64,000 nucleotides of DNA from Bacillus fonticola (GCF_012955605.1 NZ_CP052135.1:2430711-2494710), one strand, 5' to 3'; counted from the first letter of the stretch, positions 26,353-36,561 are shown. Translations and numbers: made by a program. Notes: generated from the letters alone by a model not told the origin.

Positions 26353-26850
26353 TTATGATGTCGTTAAGGAAAATACGTACCCTTCCTCAATATGTGTTTT
26401 GTTTCCTATGGAGAGGGTGGTTTCTTCTTTTTTCACCCCACCTAGACTCTTATAAAACTGCCTCGATTTATTTTCTTGAAGTACCCATACAAGCATTTGC
26501 TTATAGTTCTCCCTCTTCAACGCCTCTTCTACTGCCTGTACAAGTTGTTTTCCCAGTCCTTGCTTTTGAGCTTCTTTTAGCACATAAATTGCATACAACT
26601 CTCCGTCGTACGGCAAACTAGACCTTTCCTTCCCACCAGAGGAGAAACCCACGATCTTCCCTTCTATCTCTGCGACAAATACGATACTCGTGTCCATTGC
26701 TAAAATAATTTCCCACCGCTCCACTCGCTCGTCTAGATCTAAAGTGTTTAAAAATGTTTTATCCACAATTCCGGTATACGTCTCGTGCCAAGATAGAACG
26801 TGCACTTCCGCGATACCTTGAGCATCCTCTCTTTTCGCCTTCCTGATCAT
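26353..26850 (-). CDS. GNAT family N-acetyltransferase
   Basis: A 165-residue GNAT protein. It starts MIRKAKREDAQGIAEVHVLSW, has the beta-4 strand IVFVAEIEGKIVGFSSGG, the acetyl-CoA loop in AQKQGLGKQLVQAVEEAL (Q/R-x-x-G-x-G/A) and the C-terminal RQFYKSLGGVKKEE. The substrate cannot be inferred. An AGAGGGG ribosome site precedes the ATG. Its orientation and isolation give no functional context. Confidence 0.88.
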   Translation of the reverse strand: MIRKAKREDAQGIAEVHVLSWHETYTGIVDKTFLNTLDLDERVERWEIILAMDTSIVFVAEIEGKIVGFSSGGKERSSLPYDGELYAIYVLKEAQKQGLGKQLVQAVEEALKRENYKQMLVWVLQENKSRQFYKSLGGVKKEETTLSIGNKTHIEEGYVFSLTTS

Positions 26851-26976
26851 TTACATCCCCTCTTTCTTGCTCATCCAATTCGACATGTGTACTAGGCAAC
26901 CTTCATAATGTAGAAGGAATTCTTTACAACTGTCTAGAAATCATATTAACACCAACATATATGGAAGGTAGATACG

Positions 26977-27666
26977 ATGGAATTTTCCTTGGAAGTATTA
27001 CTCAAGTTAGGTATTACCGCAGCTTTAGGTTTGGTCATTGGTCTAGAACGTGAAATAAAGCGAAAACCTGTTGGTCTTAAAACGTGTCTCGTTATTAGTA
27101 TCATGAGTTGTTTACTGACGATTGTTTCTATTGAAACAACATATGATGTCGCTGCACGACCTGAAATTAACGTTACGATGGATCCACTTCGTTTAGCGGC
27201 ACAAATTGTATCAGGGATTGGTTTTTTAGGTGCGGGGGTTATCTTAAGAAAAAGTAACGACAGCATCCTTGGGCTCACAACCGCAGCGATGATTTGGGGA
27301 GCAGCTGGGATTGGTATAGCAGTCGGGGCAGGGTTTTACTATGAGGCGATTGCTGGTGTTATACTTTTGATTATTAGTGTGGAACTTTTGCCATACTTGT
27401 TCAGCTTAATCGGACCTAAGCAGTTGAGGGAGAAAGAAATCTTACTGCAGGTAACGTTAAACCACCCCTCGAAGATCTCCACAGTACTTGGAGTGTTTGA
27501 AAAAGCGGACATGAACATCGAAAACGTCCGTATTAAAGATTTACCTGATAGTTTACACCTCCTACAACTACGCCTTTCTGTTGATTTTCGTCAGCGGACA
27601 ACAGAAGTGTACGAGATGGCTGCTAGTATCAATGGTGTACAGAGCGTAGAAGTTGAAAGCTTGTAG
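26977..27666 (+). CDS. MgtC/SapB family membrane protein
   Basis: A 229-residue protein. The N-terminal part has four to five hydrophobic helices with the MgtC signature LGLVIGLEREIKRKPVGLKT and GIGFLGAGVIL, then LTTAAMIWGAAGIGIAVGAG. The C-terminal 80 residues form a soluble ACT-like domain (KISTVLGVFEKADMNIENVR). MgtC proteins are linked to Mg2+ limitation and ATP synthase control in some bacteria. The role in Bacillus is unclear. No M-box riboswitch fits in the short upstream gap. Confidence 0.88.
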   Translation: MEFSLEVLLKLGITAALGLVIGLEREIKRKPVGLKTCLVISIMSCLLTIVSIETTYDVAARPEINVTMDPLRLAAQIVSGIGFLGAGVILRKSNDSILGLTTAAMIWGAAGIGIAVGAGFYYEAIAGVILLIISVELLPYLFSLIGPKQLREKEILLQVTLNHPSKISTVLGVFEKADMNIENVRIKDLPDSLHLLQLRLSVDFRQRTTEVYEMAASINGVQSVEVESL

Positions 27667-27720
27667 TAACACTGTCAGTCGTTCTTTAACATGACTTGCT
27701 AGCGAACGAACATTTTCTTC

Positions 27721-27749
27721 TTGAAACATTCTAACAAATATAGTATGAT
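27721..27749 (+). promoter_or_regulatory. Promoter of the tRNA-Ala(GGC) gene
   Basis: TTGAAA, a 17-base spacer and TATGAT, 17 bases before the mature tRNA 5' end. Confidence 0.75.
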
Positions 27750-27766
27750 TTTGCTGTCTTGATCAC

Positions 27767-27839
<73 letters not shown>

Positions 27840-27853
27840 TCAATACTTTACGC

Positions 27854-27880
27854 AAAAAACGGCAGAGATGTCGTTTTTTT
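27854..27880 (+). terminator. tRNA-Ala terminator
   Basis: AAAAACGGCA pairs with TGTCGTTTTT, loop GAGA, followed by T residues. Confidence 0.85.
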
Positions 27881-28075
27881 GTTATGTAAATGAAGACCTG
27901 AAATGGGCAAAGCTGAAGGGCAAGGAGAACATGAATAATTCCGGTCTGGATTTTTCATTCCACCTGACCATGCAAAAAAATCGATACGTCAACATCTACG
28001 ACTCGCTCCTTTGTTTGAACACTCTACGCTTTGACCATACTAGGAATACGTAACTTTTTAGTAAGGATCGATGCT

Positions 28076-29071
28076 ATGGGTTGGTATAAGCAATTTATTC
28101 GTTGGCCTGTTGTCGGCAGAATATTATTAATCGGTGTAGGGTTAGTCTTAACGTTTGGTATTCTCATTCATCTTGTAGAGCCAGAAACATTTCCATCTAT
28201 TATGGTGGGTATCTATTGGTCATTAATTACAGCTTCAACAGTAGGATTTGGAGATTACGCACCCGTGACCACAGCAGGCAGAGTGCTCTCAATGGTGCTT
28301 ATATTAATGGGAGCGGGCTTTATTTCTGCATATTTTATTGGTTTAGCTACTCTCACCGTCACATGGCAAAACAACTTGCTAAGAGGCTACCATCCTTATA
28401 AGGGGAAGGATCATATGATTGTCATTGGTTGGAACGAGCGCACTCGCTATTTATTTGAACAAATGAAGGCCTCGAAGTTAGACCATAAAGTAGTGTTAAT
28501 CGATGAAAGTCTTGAAGAAACACCGGATAAATCATTGCCCATTCATTTTGTTAGGGGGAGACCTAGTATTGACGGTGTGTTACGCCGCGCTAACTTAGAA
28601 GAAGCATCCGTTGTCTTGATTACATCAGATCCTACAAAAGATGAACTACAAGCGGACATGTCGTCTATTTTGACTTTGTTAGCCGTTAAGGGAAATCGTC
28701 CGGATGTGTATTGCATGGTGGAAATTTTAACCGAAGAGCAAGTTCCTAATGCGAAGCGTGCAGGAGCAGATGAAATTCTTGAAACGAATCACCATGCTAG
28801 CTACATTATGGCAAACTCTATTTTCTCACGCGGCATGTCTGAGCCACTATCTCTTTTACTTGATCAATTGCGTGGGAATAAAATGTATTTTCGTCAAGCG
28901 CACGAAAATGAAGTGGGAAAATCATTTTTTGAATTAGCCGAGGAGCATTTAGAGCAACATACTCTTCTTATCGGGTACCGCAGAGGGAAGGATACAGAAA
29001 TTAATCCGCCACTCGCGACGACCATTTACCCACAAGACGAGCTTCTTATCATATGTCAAAGAACTGAATGA
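28076..29071 (+). CDS. yugO: Potassium channel protein, YugO type
   Basis: A 331-residue two-helix K+ channel. Hydrophobic helix (ILLIGVGLVLTFGILIHLV), pore loop with selectivity filter TVGFGDY at about residues 55-61, second helix, then a cytoplasmic TrkA-N/RCK domain (DHMIVIGWNERTRYLFEQM) and a C-terminal RCK-like part. The B. subtilis homologue YugO mediates K+ efflux and electrical signalling in biofilms. A TTG frame opens at 28031, but AAGGA lies 8 bases before the ATG at 28076. The neighbours match B. subtilis yugO-yugN-pgi-yugJ-yuzA order. Confidence 0.92.
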   Translation: MGWYKQFIRWPVVGRILLIGVGLVLTFGILIHLVEPETFPSIMVGIYWSLITASTVGFGDYAPVTTAGRVLSMVLILMGAGFISAYFIGLATLTVTWQNNLLRGYHPYKGKDHMIVIGWNERTRYLFEQMKASKLDHKVVLIDESLEETPDKSLPIHFVRGRPSIDGVLRRANLEEASVVLITSDPTKDELQADMSSILTLLAVKGNRPDVYCMVEILTEEQVPNAKRAGADEILETNHHASYIMANSIFSRGMSEPLSLLLDQLRGNKMYFRQAHENEVGKSFFELAEEHLEQHTLLIGYRRGKDTEINPPLATTIYPQDELLIICQRTE

Positions 29072-29080
29072 ATTAGAGAA

Positions 29081-29116
29081 AAGCGTTCGCAGCATAAGGT
29101 TTTTTCGCGAACGCTT
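29081..29116. terminator. Bidirectional terminator between yugO and yugN
   Basis: A perfect 10-bp stem AAGCGTTCGC/GCGAACGCTT between convergent genes. Confidence 0.65.
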
Positions 29117-29123
29117 CTTGCCT

Positions 29124-29525
29124 TTAGAGCAGTCGATTCTCCACTTCCTTCACAAGTTCTTTACCAAGATCCACATAATCATCAGGAAAATCTGCATCTT
29201 TATCGACTGGCTCCTGAAATTGGTTGAATGATGCACCGAAGTTTCCGACGAATGCGTGGTCATCCAACCCACGCTGGTATTTATGTGACAACAAAAGTGG
29301 GCGACCGAATTCAACTGTTGCTCCATAAGAATCAAGTTGCCCATCCACTGCTCTAATCGGTAAACGCAGAAACTGATATCCAACACGATCGTCAATTTTA
29401 TAATCAAAATAACCGTGATCATACTCCCAGTTATCACCGATAGAATATCCCATTTCCTTTAGTTCCTGCTCCAGTTTATACAGCTGAAAGTGCTTCCCTT
29501 CTAGCTTCGATGGAATTTCAATCAT
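29124..29525 (-). CDS. yugN: YugN-like family protein
   Basis: A 133-residue soluble acidic protein: MIEIPSKLEGKHFQLYKLEQ, GDNWEYDHGYFDYKIDD, GATVEFGRPLLLSHKYQRGLD. These segments and the position between yugO and pgi match the Bacillus YugN family. Function is unknown. A GGAGG-like ribosome site precedes the ATG. Probably a single-gene transcript, as the pgi terminator intervenes. Confidence 0.85.
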   Translation of the reverse strand: MIEIPSKLEGKHFQLYKLEQELKEMGYSIGDNWEYDHGYFDYKIDDRVGYQFLRLPIRAVDGQLDSYGATVEFGRPLLLSHKYQRGLDDHAFVGNFGASFNQFQEPVDKDADFPDDYVDLGKELVKEVENRLL

Positions 29526-29637
29526 TTCTTTTCCTCCCTTGCTTACTCATTTTGTTTTTAGTCTGCACAAAATTGATTTATTTTACAGAAGGCAAAATCC
29601 TCCTCATTACGGGGTACGTCCAGCATTATCTGCATAC

Positions 29638-29674
29638 AAAAAAACCTACACCGCCAAAATAACAGCGATGTAGG
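29638..29674 (-). terminator. pgi terminator
   Basis: CCTACATCGC pairs with GCGGTGTAGG on the minus strand, followed by seven T residues. Confidence 0.85.
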
Positions 29675-29680
29675 GTCCTT

Positions 29681-31039
29681 TTATTCTTCATTCGACAATC
29701 TTTTCTCAAGCTCAACTTTTTCTTTTTCAAATCCAGGTTTCCCGAGAAGAGCAAACATGTTCTTTTTGTATGCCTCTACTCCCGGTTGGTCAAAGGGATT
29801 AACACCTAGCAGATAACCACTTACTGCACAGGCTTTCTCGAAAAAGTAGACGAGGTAGCCAAAAGTGTAAGGATCCAATGCCGGAATTTCAATGACGAAG
29901 TTCGGTACTCCCCCATCTGTGTGAGCGAGTAACGTGCCTTCAAACGCTTTTTCGTTTACAAAGTCTACGGTCTTACCTTCTAGATAATTCAATCCATCAA
30001 GGTCATTAGGATCGTTCTCAATACTTAGCTCATGACGTGGTGATTTCACTTTAATGACCGTTTCAAATAAGTCTCTCCGTCCCTCTTGAACATATTGACC
30101 TAACGAATGCAGGTCTGTAGAGAAGTTAGCAGAAGAAGGAAAAATCCCTTTTTGATCTTTTCCTTCACTTTCACCGAAAAGCTGCTTCCACCATTCAGAG
30201 AAGTATTGAAGACCTGGTTCGTAGTTAATCAACATTTCAATTGTCTTTCCTTTGTTATAAAGAGCATTCCTAGCTGCTGCGTATTGGTAGGCTAAGTTCT
30301 CCGATAGTTCCGCAGAAGAGAAGTCTTCGCGTGCCTTAGCCGCACCATTTATCATCGCATTGATATCGATTCCAGCTGCGGCGATTGGCAACAAGCCAAC
30401 TGCAGTTAAAACAGAATAGCGACCGCCGACATCATCTGGAATAACGAATGACTCATAGCCCTCTTCCGTTGCGAGCGTCTTTAAAGCCCCTTTTGAAGCA
30501 TCTGTAGTGGCAAAAATGCGTTGTTTTGCATCCTCTTTACCGTAACGATCTTCCAAAAGCTTGCGGAATATACGAAATGCAAGTGCAGGTTCTGTCGTTG
30601 TTCCCGATTTTGAAATAACGTTTATAGAGAAATCTTTTCCTTCTAAAAGGTCCATCATGTCTCGCATATAAGTGGAGGAAATATTGTTTCCAACGAAAAT
30701 CACTTGTGGCGTGTGCCGCTTATTCTTAGGCAATTCGTTATAAAAGCTGTGTTGGAGCATTTCGATTGCAGCGCGAGAGCCGAGATAGGAACCACCAATT
30801 CCAATAACAAGCAGTACCTCTGAGTGTCCTTGAATACGTTTTGCCGCAGCTTCAATGCGTGCAAATTCTTCGCGATTGTATTCTTTCGGTAAATCAATCC
30901 ATCCTAAATAATCGCTTCCCGCTCCTGTTTTTTCATGAAGAGAATGGTGAGCAGCCTTCACTGCATCTTGTAAATAATCAAGCTCATACGATTGTAAAAA
31001 GTCACTCGCCGTTTTGTATTGAAATTGAATATGTGACAT
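29681..31039 (-). CDS. pgi: Glucose-6-phosphate isomerase
   Basis: A 452-residue SIS-fold enzyme interconverting glucose 6-phosphate and fructose 6-phosphate, linking glycolysis and the glycogen pool. Signatures: [57 protein letters not shown] and the C-terminal [18 protein letters not shown]. The length is standard for the short bacterial Pgi. GGAGG precedes the ATG. Confidence 0.97.
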   Translation of the reverse strand: MSHIQFQYKTASDFLQSYELDYLQDAVKAAHHSLHEKTGAGSDYLGWIDLPKEYNREEFARIEAAAKRIQGHSEVLLVIGIGGSYLGSRAAIEMLQHSFYNELPKNKRHTPQVIFVGNNISSTYMRDMMDLLEGKDFSINVISKSGTTTEPALAFRIFRKLLEDRYGKEDAKQRIFATTDASKGALKTLATEEGYESFVIPDDVGGRYSVLTAVGLLPIAAAGIDINAMINGAAKAREDFSSAELSENLAYQYAAARNALYNKGKTIEMLINYEPGLQYFSEWWKQLFGESEGKDQKGIFPSSANFSTDLHSLGQYVQEGRRDLFETVIKVKSPRHELSIENDPNDLDGLNYLEGKTVDFVNEKAFEGTLLAHTDGGVPNFVIEIPALDPYTFGYLVYFFEKACAVSGYLLGVNPFDQPGVEAYKKNMFALLGKPGFEKEKVELEKRLSNEE

Positions 31040-31212
31040 CGCTAGCCTCCGTTATGTATTGATTCGCTTTCACTTTACCGAAACCGCATGACGGAATCAA
31101 GCATGCTCCTAACTGCAAGCGGTTTCTTATGAAAAAATTTACTTTAAGCTTTTTCCACCAACAAGGACCAGACCGCTATTGCGACCTGGTCCTTTACCTT
31201 AAATATCTTTCC

Positions 31213-32376
31213 TTATAAAGACGCCTTCAAAATAGCGACAACATCTTCCTTTTGAAGTTTTTGGAAGTTGCCGAATGGACCGTTTGCCATCGCTTTGTCT
31301 GCCATAGCGTCTACTTTTGAATCATCAATATCGTAATGTGCTAATTGCTCCGGTGCACCAATAGAAGACCAGAATACGCGTAATTTTTGAATACCTTCCA
31401 GTGCAGTTTCTTCATCGGTTTTGCCGGTTGGATTTACATCAAACACGCGAACAGCCAGTTGCTTGTAACGTCCAACGTTCGTTTGTAGTGTGTGTTTCAT
31501 CCAATTCGGGAACAGAATGGCCAAACCTCCAGCGTGCGGGATGTCGTACACAGCAGAAACGGCGTGTTCGATATTGTGTGACGCCCAATCACCACGGTAA
31601 CCGACTTGAAGCGTACCGTTTAAGGCCACTGTCCCACTATACAAGATCGTTTCGCGAAGATCATAGTTCTTTAAGTCTTTAACGAGCTTTGGTGCTGCTT
31701 CCATCACTGTGCGCAACGTTCCTTCAATCATACGGTCTTGAAGGGGAGTGTTCTTGACATTATGGAAGTACTGTTCAAATAGATGGCTCATCATATCGAC
31801 AACACCATACACAGTTTGATCTTGCGGTACTGTAAATGTGTTCTGAGGGTCTAAAATAGAGAACCTTGGAAATACAAGCGGACTTCCCCAGCCGTATTTT
31901 TCATTCGTTTCCCAGTTTGTAATGACAGAGCCAGAGTTCATTTCACTACCTGTTGCAGCCAAAGTAAGAACCGTTCCAAAAGGCACTGCTTCAGTTGGAA
32001 TGTGCTTCTTCGTCACTAAATCCCATGCATCACCTTCATACTTCGCGCCAGCAGCAATTGCCTTCGTACAGTCAATAACACTACCGCCACCAACGGCAAG
32101 AATAAAGTCGATTCCTTCTGTTTTGCAAATGTCTACACCTTTCCGAACAGTCGCTATACGCGGATTCGGTTCAACACCTGAAAGCTCATGCACTGTCGCA
32201 CCAATTTCTTTCAAGTAAGACACTGTTTGATCGTAAAGTCCGTTTCGTTTAATACTACCTCCACCGTAAACGAGTAGCACGTTGTTTCCGTAGCGGGGTA
32301 CCTCTTCTTTGAGCTGTACAAGTTGATCTTTGCCAAAGATTAATTTCGTTGGATTGTGATATGTAAAATTCTCCAT
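31213..32376 (-). CDS. Iron-containing alcohol dehydrogenase (YugJ/butanol dehydrogenase type)
   Basis: A 387-residue group III alcohol dehydrogenase. N-terminal NAD(P) region [18 protein letters not shown], then [31 protein letters not shown], and the metal-binding half with [31 protein letters not shown] and [16 protein letters not shown] giving the Asp/His ligands. Related enzymes reduce butyraldehyde or other aldehydes. The true substrate is not readable from sequence. In B. subtilis yugJ and yugK sit next to pgi, and here only one copy is present. Confidence 0.92.
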   Translation of the reverse strand: MENFTYHNPTKLIFGKDQLVQLKEEVPRYGNNVLLVYGGGSIKRNGLYDQTVSYLKEIGATVHELSGVEPNPRIATVRKGVDICKTEGIDFILAVGGGSVIDCTKAIAAGAKYEGDAWDLVTKKHIPTEAVPFGTVLTLAATGSEMNSGSVITNWETNEKYGWGSPLVFPRFSILDPQNTFTVPQDQTVYGVVDMMSHLFEQYFHNVKNTPLQDRMIEGTLRTVMEAAPKLVKDLKNYDLRETILYSGTVALNGTLQVGYRGDWASHNIEHAVSAVYDIPHAGGLAILFPNWMKHTLQTNVGRYKQLAVRVFDVNPTGKTDEETALEGIQKLRVFWSSIGAPEQLAHYDIDDSKVDAMADKAMANGPFGNFQKLQKEDVVAILKASL

Positions 32377-32550
32377 TCATTTCCCCTCCTTATGTTATAG
32401 GGTCATTATCCAGTATTTACAGTACCGATGCAAAAGATGTGATTCAACTGGTTTGTTTAAACCAATATGTAAATGTTGGGAGGCAGTATAAACAAATGGC
32501 CGCTGTAAATGATAAGAACGAACCCATCTTACTAAAAGGAGGGCATACGA

Positions 32551-32784
32551 ATGAGTGGCATTCAACGTACTGCATTAGTTCTTACTATTATTGGTGCGAT
32601 TAACTGGGGGCTTATTGGTTTTTTCCAATTCGACCTCGTTGCAGCCATTTTCGGTGGTCAAGCTTCCGGACTGTCCCGTATCATCTATGGACTTGTTGGA
32701 CTCGCAGGAATCATCAATCTCGGGCTCTTGTTCAAGCCATCTGAAGAAGTGGCAAGAGAACCTGAATCACGACCGACACCGTAA
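32551..32784 (+). CDS. yuzA: DUF378 family membrane protein YuzA
   Basis: A 77-residue protein with two membrane helices: LVLTIIGAINWGLIGFFQFDLVAAIFGG and IIYGLVGLAGIINLGLLF. The motif GAINWGLIG is the DUF378 signature. Function unknown. AAAGGAGGG precedes the ATG, and a strong terminator follows. Divergent from the adjacent alcohol dehydrogenase gene, as in B. subtilis. Confidence 0.9.
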   Translation: MSGIQRTALVLTIIGAINWGLIGFFQFDLVAAIFGGQASGLSRIIYGLVGLAGIINLGLLFKPSEEVAREPESRPTP

Positions 32785-32834
32785 CACTGGAAATAGATCT
32801 TGTAATAAGGTCACCAAAAAGCTTATTGGTTATG

Positions 32835-32877
32835 GAGCAGTTCTATTCTCATATTCATGAATAGAACTGCTCTTTTT
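32835..32877 (+). terminator. yuzA terminator
   Basis: A perfect 14-bp stem GAGCAGTTCTATTC/GAATAGAACTGCTC followed by a T run. Confidence 0.9.
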
Positions 32878-32897
32878 ATTTGTGTAACGCACAAATA

Positions 32898-32931
32898 AAA
32901 GAGACGCACTATTTACTTTAGCGCGTCCCTT
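32898..32931 (-). terminator. gabD terminator
   Basis: Imperfect stem AGGGACGCGCT/AGTGCGTCTCT on the minus strand, followed by TTTATTT. Confidence 0.65.
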
Positions 32932-32941
32932 ATCTATTTGC

Positions 32942-34351
32942 TTACACACCAATTGAAATATACTGTATCTCAAGAAAGGCATCCAGTCCTGCTTTCCCAC
33001 CTTCTCGCCCCATTCCACTTTCCTTCATTCCACCAAATGGGGCTTGAGCTGTGGAGGGGGCTCCATCATTAACGCCGATGATGCCAAACTGTAATTGTTC
33101 TGGAATACGCCAGCTATTTGTTAAAGAAGTCGTGTATACATAGGCGGCCAGTCCGTATGGCAAACTGTTTGCGCGCTCAATCGCTTCCTCGTCCGATTCC
33201 ACAACTGCAATCGGTATGACTGGTCCAAAGGTTTCCTCCTGCATGCAGAGCATGTCATCCGTCGCTCCTAAGATCAACGTCGGAGAAACGTATAGTCCAG
33301 TTTGCGAAGATGCGGTAATAATAGTGGCACCTTTAGACTCAGCATCCTCAATATGGCAATTTACCTTTTTCACAGCCTCCGTATCTATAAGTGGACCAAC
33401 CGCTGTTCCCTCAGCAAATGGATCTCCAACGACGAGCTGTTTTATTTCTTCTTGCAGCCTTTGCACTACGCGTTCTGCTATCGAATTATGAACATACACC
33501 CTGTTTGTACAAATACACGTTTGCCCTGCGTTACGGAATTTCGATTGCATCAGACCGGCAATTGCTTGCTCCACGTCTGCGTCTTCACAAATGAGAAACG
33601 GCGCTTGTCCACCGAGTTCGAACGAGCATGCCTTCATTGTGTCTGCTGCTTGCCTCATAAGAAGCTTTCCAACCTCAGTCGATCCCGTAAAGGTAATCTT
33701 TCGCACACGATCATCTTTCAGCCATGCTTCACCAATCGTTTGCGCATCACCTACGATGAAATTGACGACACCCTGCGGAAAACCTACTTCCTCCATTCCT
33801 TTTGCTAGTAACATAGCTGTTAAGGGAGTTTGTTCCGCTGGCTTCACAACCACAGTGCATCCCGCAGCGAGAGCCGGTGCCAGTTTACGTGTAATCATTG
33901 CAGCTGGAAAATTCCAAGGAGTAATAGCAGCCACAACACCAATAGGTTGCTTACGGACGAGAATTCGTTTGTTTTCGTGTTGAGAAGGAATCGTTTCTCC
34001 ATAAACACGAATTGCCTCCTCCGCGTACCATTTTATAAAAGAATTTGCATAGCGTACTTCACCGAGTGCCTCTTGAAGCGGTTTTCCTTGTTCAGAGGTC
34101 ATCACTTTAGCAATTTCCTGCTCGTTTGATTGAATGTGATCGTGCCATTTCATGAGGAGCTCTGCGCGTTCGTATGCAGTCATTTTAGACCAAGTAGGAA
34201 GGGCATCGTGCGCAGCAGTTACTGCTTCTTGCGCTTCCATCTTCCCCCCGACTGACACAGTGCCTACTTCTTTATCCATAGAGGGGCTTGTCACTGAAAG
34301 TTGTTCACTCGTTTTCTTCCAAGAACCGTTAATAAATAGATCAAAATGCAC
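32942..34351 (-). CDS. gabD: NAD(P)-dependent succinate-semialdehyde dehydrogenase
   Basis: A 469-residue aldehyde dehydrogenase. Conserved segments: AITPWNFPAAMITRKLAPAL (substrate and cofactor binding), ITFTGSTEVGKLL, FELGGQAPFLICEDAD (catalytic Glu), and GQTCICTNRVYVH (catalytic Cys). The C-terminal APFGGMKESGMGREGG fits the GabD/SSADH subfamily. It oxidises succinate semialdehyde to succinate, the last step of GABA use. Starts at GTG, 8 bases after AAGGAGAGG. It lies upstream of nothing obviously linked to GABA, but rocD is the next minus-strand gene. Confidence 0.88.
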   Translation of the reverse strand: MHFDLFINGSWKKTSEQLSVTSPSMDKEVGTVSVGGKMEAQEAVTAAHDALPTWSKMTAYERAELLMKWHDHIQSNEQEIAKVMTSEQGKPLQEALGEVRYANSFIKWYAEEAIRVYGETIPSQHENKRILVRKQPIGVVAAITPWNFPAAMITRKLAPALAAGCTVVVKPAEQTPLTAMLLAKGMEEVGFPQGVVNFIVGDAQTIGEAWLKDDRVRKITFTGSTEVGKLLMRQAADTMKACSFELGGQAPFLICEDADVEQAIAGLMQSKFRNAGQTCICTNRVYVHNSIAERVVQRLQEEIKQLVVGDPFAEGTAVGPLIDTEAVKKVNCHIEDAESKGATIITASSQTGLYVSPTLILGATDDMLCMQEETFGPVIPIAVVESDEEAIERANSLPYGLAAYVYTTSLTNSWRIPEQLQFGIIGVNDGAPSTAQAPFGGMKESGMGREGGKAGLDAFLEIQYISIGV

Positions 34352-34477
34352 GTTAACCTCTCCTTCCGTACTATGAACTACTTGTTTTTATGCATGCATT
34401 GTAGCATTTTTTACCTTTCTTTACCGAGCTTAACCGAGATGATAGGCATCTTCTTTGTGTGTGTGGAACTATCCTAC

Positions 34478-34510
34478 CAAAAAAACGCGACTCAAAAGGA
34501 GCCGCGTTTT
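34478..34510 (-). terminator. rocD terminator
   Basis: AAAACGCGGCTC pairs with GAGTCGCGTTTT (one mismatch) on the minus strand, followed by T residues. Confidence 0.8.
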
Positions 34511-34519
34511 CCATCTTGT

Positions 34520-35716
34520 TCAGGCACTAAGCACACGTTGAATACGCTCAATCGCCCAGTCTAATTCTTCTTTCGTAATAACGAGCGGTGGAGCGAAACG
34601 AATCACTGTGTCGTGTGTTTCTTTACAAAGCAAGCCTTCTTCTTTTAGGGCCTCGCAATATTTACGTGCTGGTTCAGTTAGTTCAATTCCGATAAATAAA
34701 CCTTTTCCGCGCACATCATTAATAATCGGATTTTTAATTGTTCCAAGCTGCTCTTGGAAATAAGTACCGAGCTCTAATGAACGTTCTGCCAGCTTCTCTT
34801 CTTCTAATACTTCAAGGCTCGCTACAGATACTGCACATGCCATCGGATTTCCACCAAATGTGGACCCGTGCGAACCTGGGTTGAATACGCCTAATACGTC
34901 CTCATCTGCACACACGCACGAGATTGGGAACACGCCGCCACCGAGAGCTTTCCCTAAAATATACATGTCTGGAGTTATGTTCTCCCAGTCACAAGCGAAG
35001 CGTTTTCCAGAGCGTCCAAGACCTGCTTGGATTTCGTCGGCGATCATAAGTACGTTTTGTTCTGTACAAACGTCGCGAACTGCTTGAAGAAAGCCATCTT
35101 GAGGGATGTTGATGCCCGCTTCTCCTTGAATCGGTTCGAAAAGGAATGCTGCAGTGTTTGGTGTGATAGCTGCTTTTAGTGCTTCAACGTCTCCGTATGG
35201 AATAAGTTTAATTCCCGGAAGCATTGGCCCAAACCCTCTTTGGTACTCCTCGTCCGAAGATAGAGAAACAGCAGTCATCGTCCGCCCATGGAAGTTCCCT
35301 TCGCAAGCGATGATTTCAGCTTGGTTTGCTGGCACACCTTTCACGTCATACGCCCAACGACGCGCAGCTTTCACCGCTGTTTCCACAGCCTCAGCACCTG
35401 TATTCATCGGAAGTGTCATTTCCTTGTTCGTAAAGGTAGCCATTTTCTCATACCAAATTCCTAATTGGTCATTGTGAAATGCACGGGACGTTAAGGTGAC
35501 ACGGTCTGCTTGATCTTTCAAGGCTTCAATGATTTTCGGATGGCGATGGCCTTGGTTAACAGCAGAATACGCACTTAACATGTCCATATAGCGATGACCT
35601 TCAGGATCCTCCACCCAAACACCTTCTGCTTTTGAAATGACGATTGGAAGTGGTAAATAGTTTCTTGCCCCATACTTCTCCGTCTTAGAAATCATTTGTA
35701 CCGTTTTCGTTGTCAT
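34520..35716 (-). CDS. rocD: Ornithine aminotransferase
   Basis: A 398-residue class III PLP aminotransferase converting ornithine and 2-oxoglutarate to glutamate semialdehyde. Features: [77 protein letters not shown] and the PLP lysine in [14 protein letters not shown]. The frame opens at 35773, but AAAGGAGG precedes the ATG at 35716 by 10 bases, so the shorter protein is taken. Arginine catabolism partners are not in this window. Confidence 0.93.
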   Translation of the reverse strand: MTTKTVQMISKTEKYGARNYLPLPIVISKAEGVWVEDPEGHRYMDMLSAYSAVNQGHRHPKIIEALKDQADRVTLTSRAFHNDQLGIWYEKMATFTNKEMTLPMNTGAEAVETAVKAARRWAYDVKGVPANQAEIIACEGNFHGRTMTAVSLSSDEEYQRGFGPMLPGIKLIPYGDVEALKAAITPNTAAFLFEPIQGEAGINIPQDGFLQAVRDVCTEQNVLMIADEIQAGLGRSGKRFACDWENITPDMYILGKALGGGVFPISCVCADEDVLGVFNPGSHGSTFGGNPMACAVSVASLEVLEEEKLAERSLELGTYFQEQLGTIKNPIINDVRGKGLFIGIELTEPARKYCEALKEEGLLCKETHDTVIRFAPPLVITKEELDWAIERIQRVLSA

Positions 35717-35855
35717 ACAAAACAAACCTCCTTTATCTTCATTGTATCGAGGACCGCGACGAAACAAAAGCATTTAAAGTAAATTTCCGCCACATATTTC
35801 CTCACTCACTTTTACACGATCACTTCCGGTTTCCTAATCATGCACGATCAAATAA

Positions 35856-35882
35856 AAATACCTCTCCCTGAATTGGGAGAGG
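35856..35882 (-). terminator. yugI terminator
   Basis: CCTCTCCC/GGGAGAGG stem. On the minus strand the stem is followed by ATTTTTATTT. Confidence 0.8.
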
Positions 35883-35893
35883 TGTCATTGTCA

Positions 35894-36286
35894 TTACTTT
35901 TTAATTAAATCTTGACGCTCTGATTGTTCGATCCACTCAGTCAGTTTGTCACGTAATGTATTGAATCCGCCAGCTTCCTCTGTTTTCACAGCAGCTTGAC
36001 GCTTACGTGGTGCACGCTTTTTCTCTGGTTGTTGCTGAACGGGTGCGTCTTGAGTGGCGCGCATGGAAAGAGAGATCTTTCCTTTCCCTTCGTCAACTGA
36101 CAGTACTTTCACTTCCACTTCGTCACCAACAGAAAGATGCTCATTCACGTCTTTTACGTAGCCGTGTGTGATTTCAGAAATATGCACAAGTCCTTGCGTT
36201 TCTTCATCTAAAGCAACAAACGCTCCGTACGGTTGAATACCGGTTACTTTTCCTGTTTGCACTGATCCTACTTCAAAATTTGTCAT
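35894..36286 (-). CDS. yugI: S1 RNA-binding domain protein, general stress protein 13
   Basis: A 130-residue protein with one S1 domain at about residues 4-75 (GSVQTGKVTGIQPYGAFVAL, GLVHISEITHGYVKDVNEHL, GDEVEVKVLSVDEGKGKISL) and a basic, Ala/Lys/Arg-rich linker KKRAPRKRQAAVK. It corresponds to B. subtilis GSP13 (YugI), which binds ribosomes. A consensus promoter lies upstream. Divergent from yugF. Confidence 0.92.
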   Translation of the reverse strand: MTNFEVGSVQTGKVTGIQPYGAFVALDEETQGLVHISEITHGYVKDVNEHLSVGDEVEVKVLSVDEGKGKISLSMRATQDAPVQQQPEKKRAPRKRQAAVKTEEAGGFNTLRDKLTEWIEQSERQDLIKK

Positions 36287-36330
36287 ATGTTAACACTCCT
36301 ATATACTTTTCCTTTTAGACGCATTTGTAA

Positions 36331-36359
36331 AGTATAACACAGCCCCTCTTGACTGACAA
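36331..36359 (-). promoter_or_regulatory. yugI promoter
   Basis: On the minus strand TTGTCA, a 17-base spacer and TATACT, about 45 bases before yugI. Near-consensus SigA site. Confidence 0.65.
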
Positions 36360-36415
36360 AGGAATTTGTAGGAATGTAAAATGGAAACATAGATGAGACA
36401 TGTTTAAAATTATAA

Positions 36416-36494
36416 AACGCTGTCTAAAATGGGGATAAGGCTTTCTAGTATTCCCCCTTTTTTGACAACGTTGGTGACAGCGTTGTCTTTTTTT
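36416..36494 (+). promoter_or_regulatory. Candidate attenuator leader upstream of yugF
   Basis: GACAACG (36464-36470) pairs with CGTTGTC (36481-36487) and is followed by seven T residues, an intrinsic terminator inside the leader. The loop and 3' arm also contain GACAGCGTT (36476-36484), which is perfectly complementary to AACGCTGTC at 36416-36424. The two pairings share CGTT and exclude each other. A small GGGGA/TCCCC hairpin lies within the larger stem. Confidence 0.6.
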
Positions 36495-36561
36495 GTGCAC
36501 AAAAAGTCTATTTCATCAACCAATATGTTATTTTCACTGCGTAAAAGGAGCGGATTAACGA

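Noticed and set aside
26851..26976. M-box magnesium riboswitch before the MgtC gene
   Set aside because: The gap of 126 bases is too short and lacks the expected stems.
33302..33808. 168-codon frame antisense to gabD
   Set aside because: Long but fully inside the aldehyde dehydrogenase gene, with Cys/His-rich composition typical of an antisense shadow.
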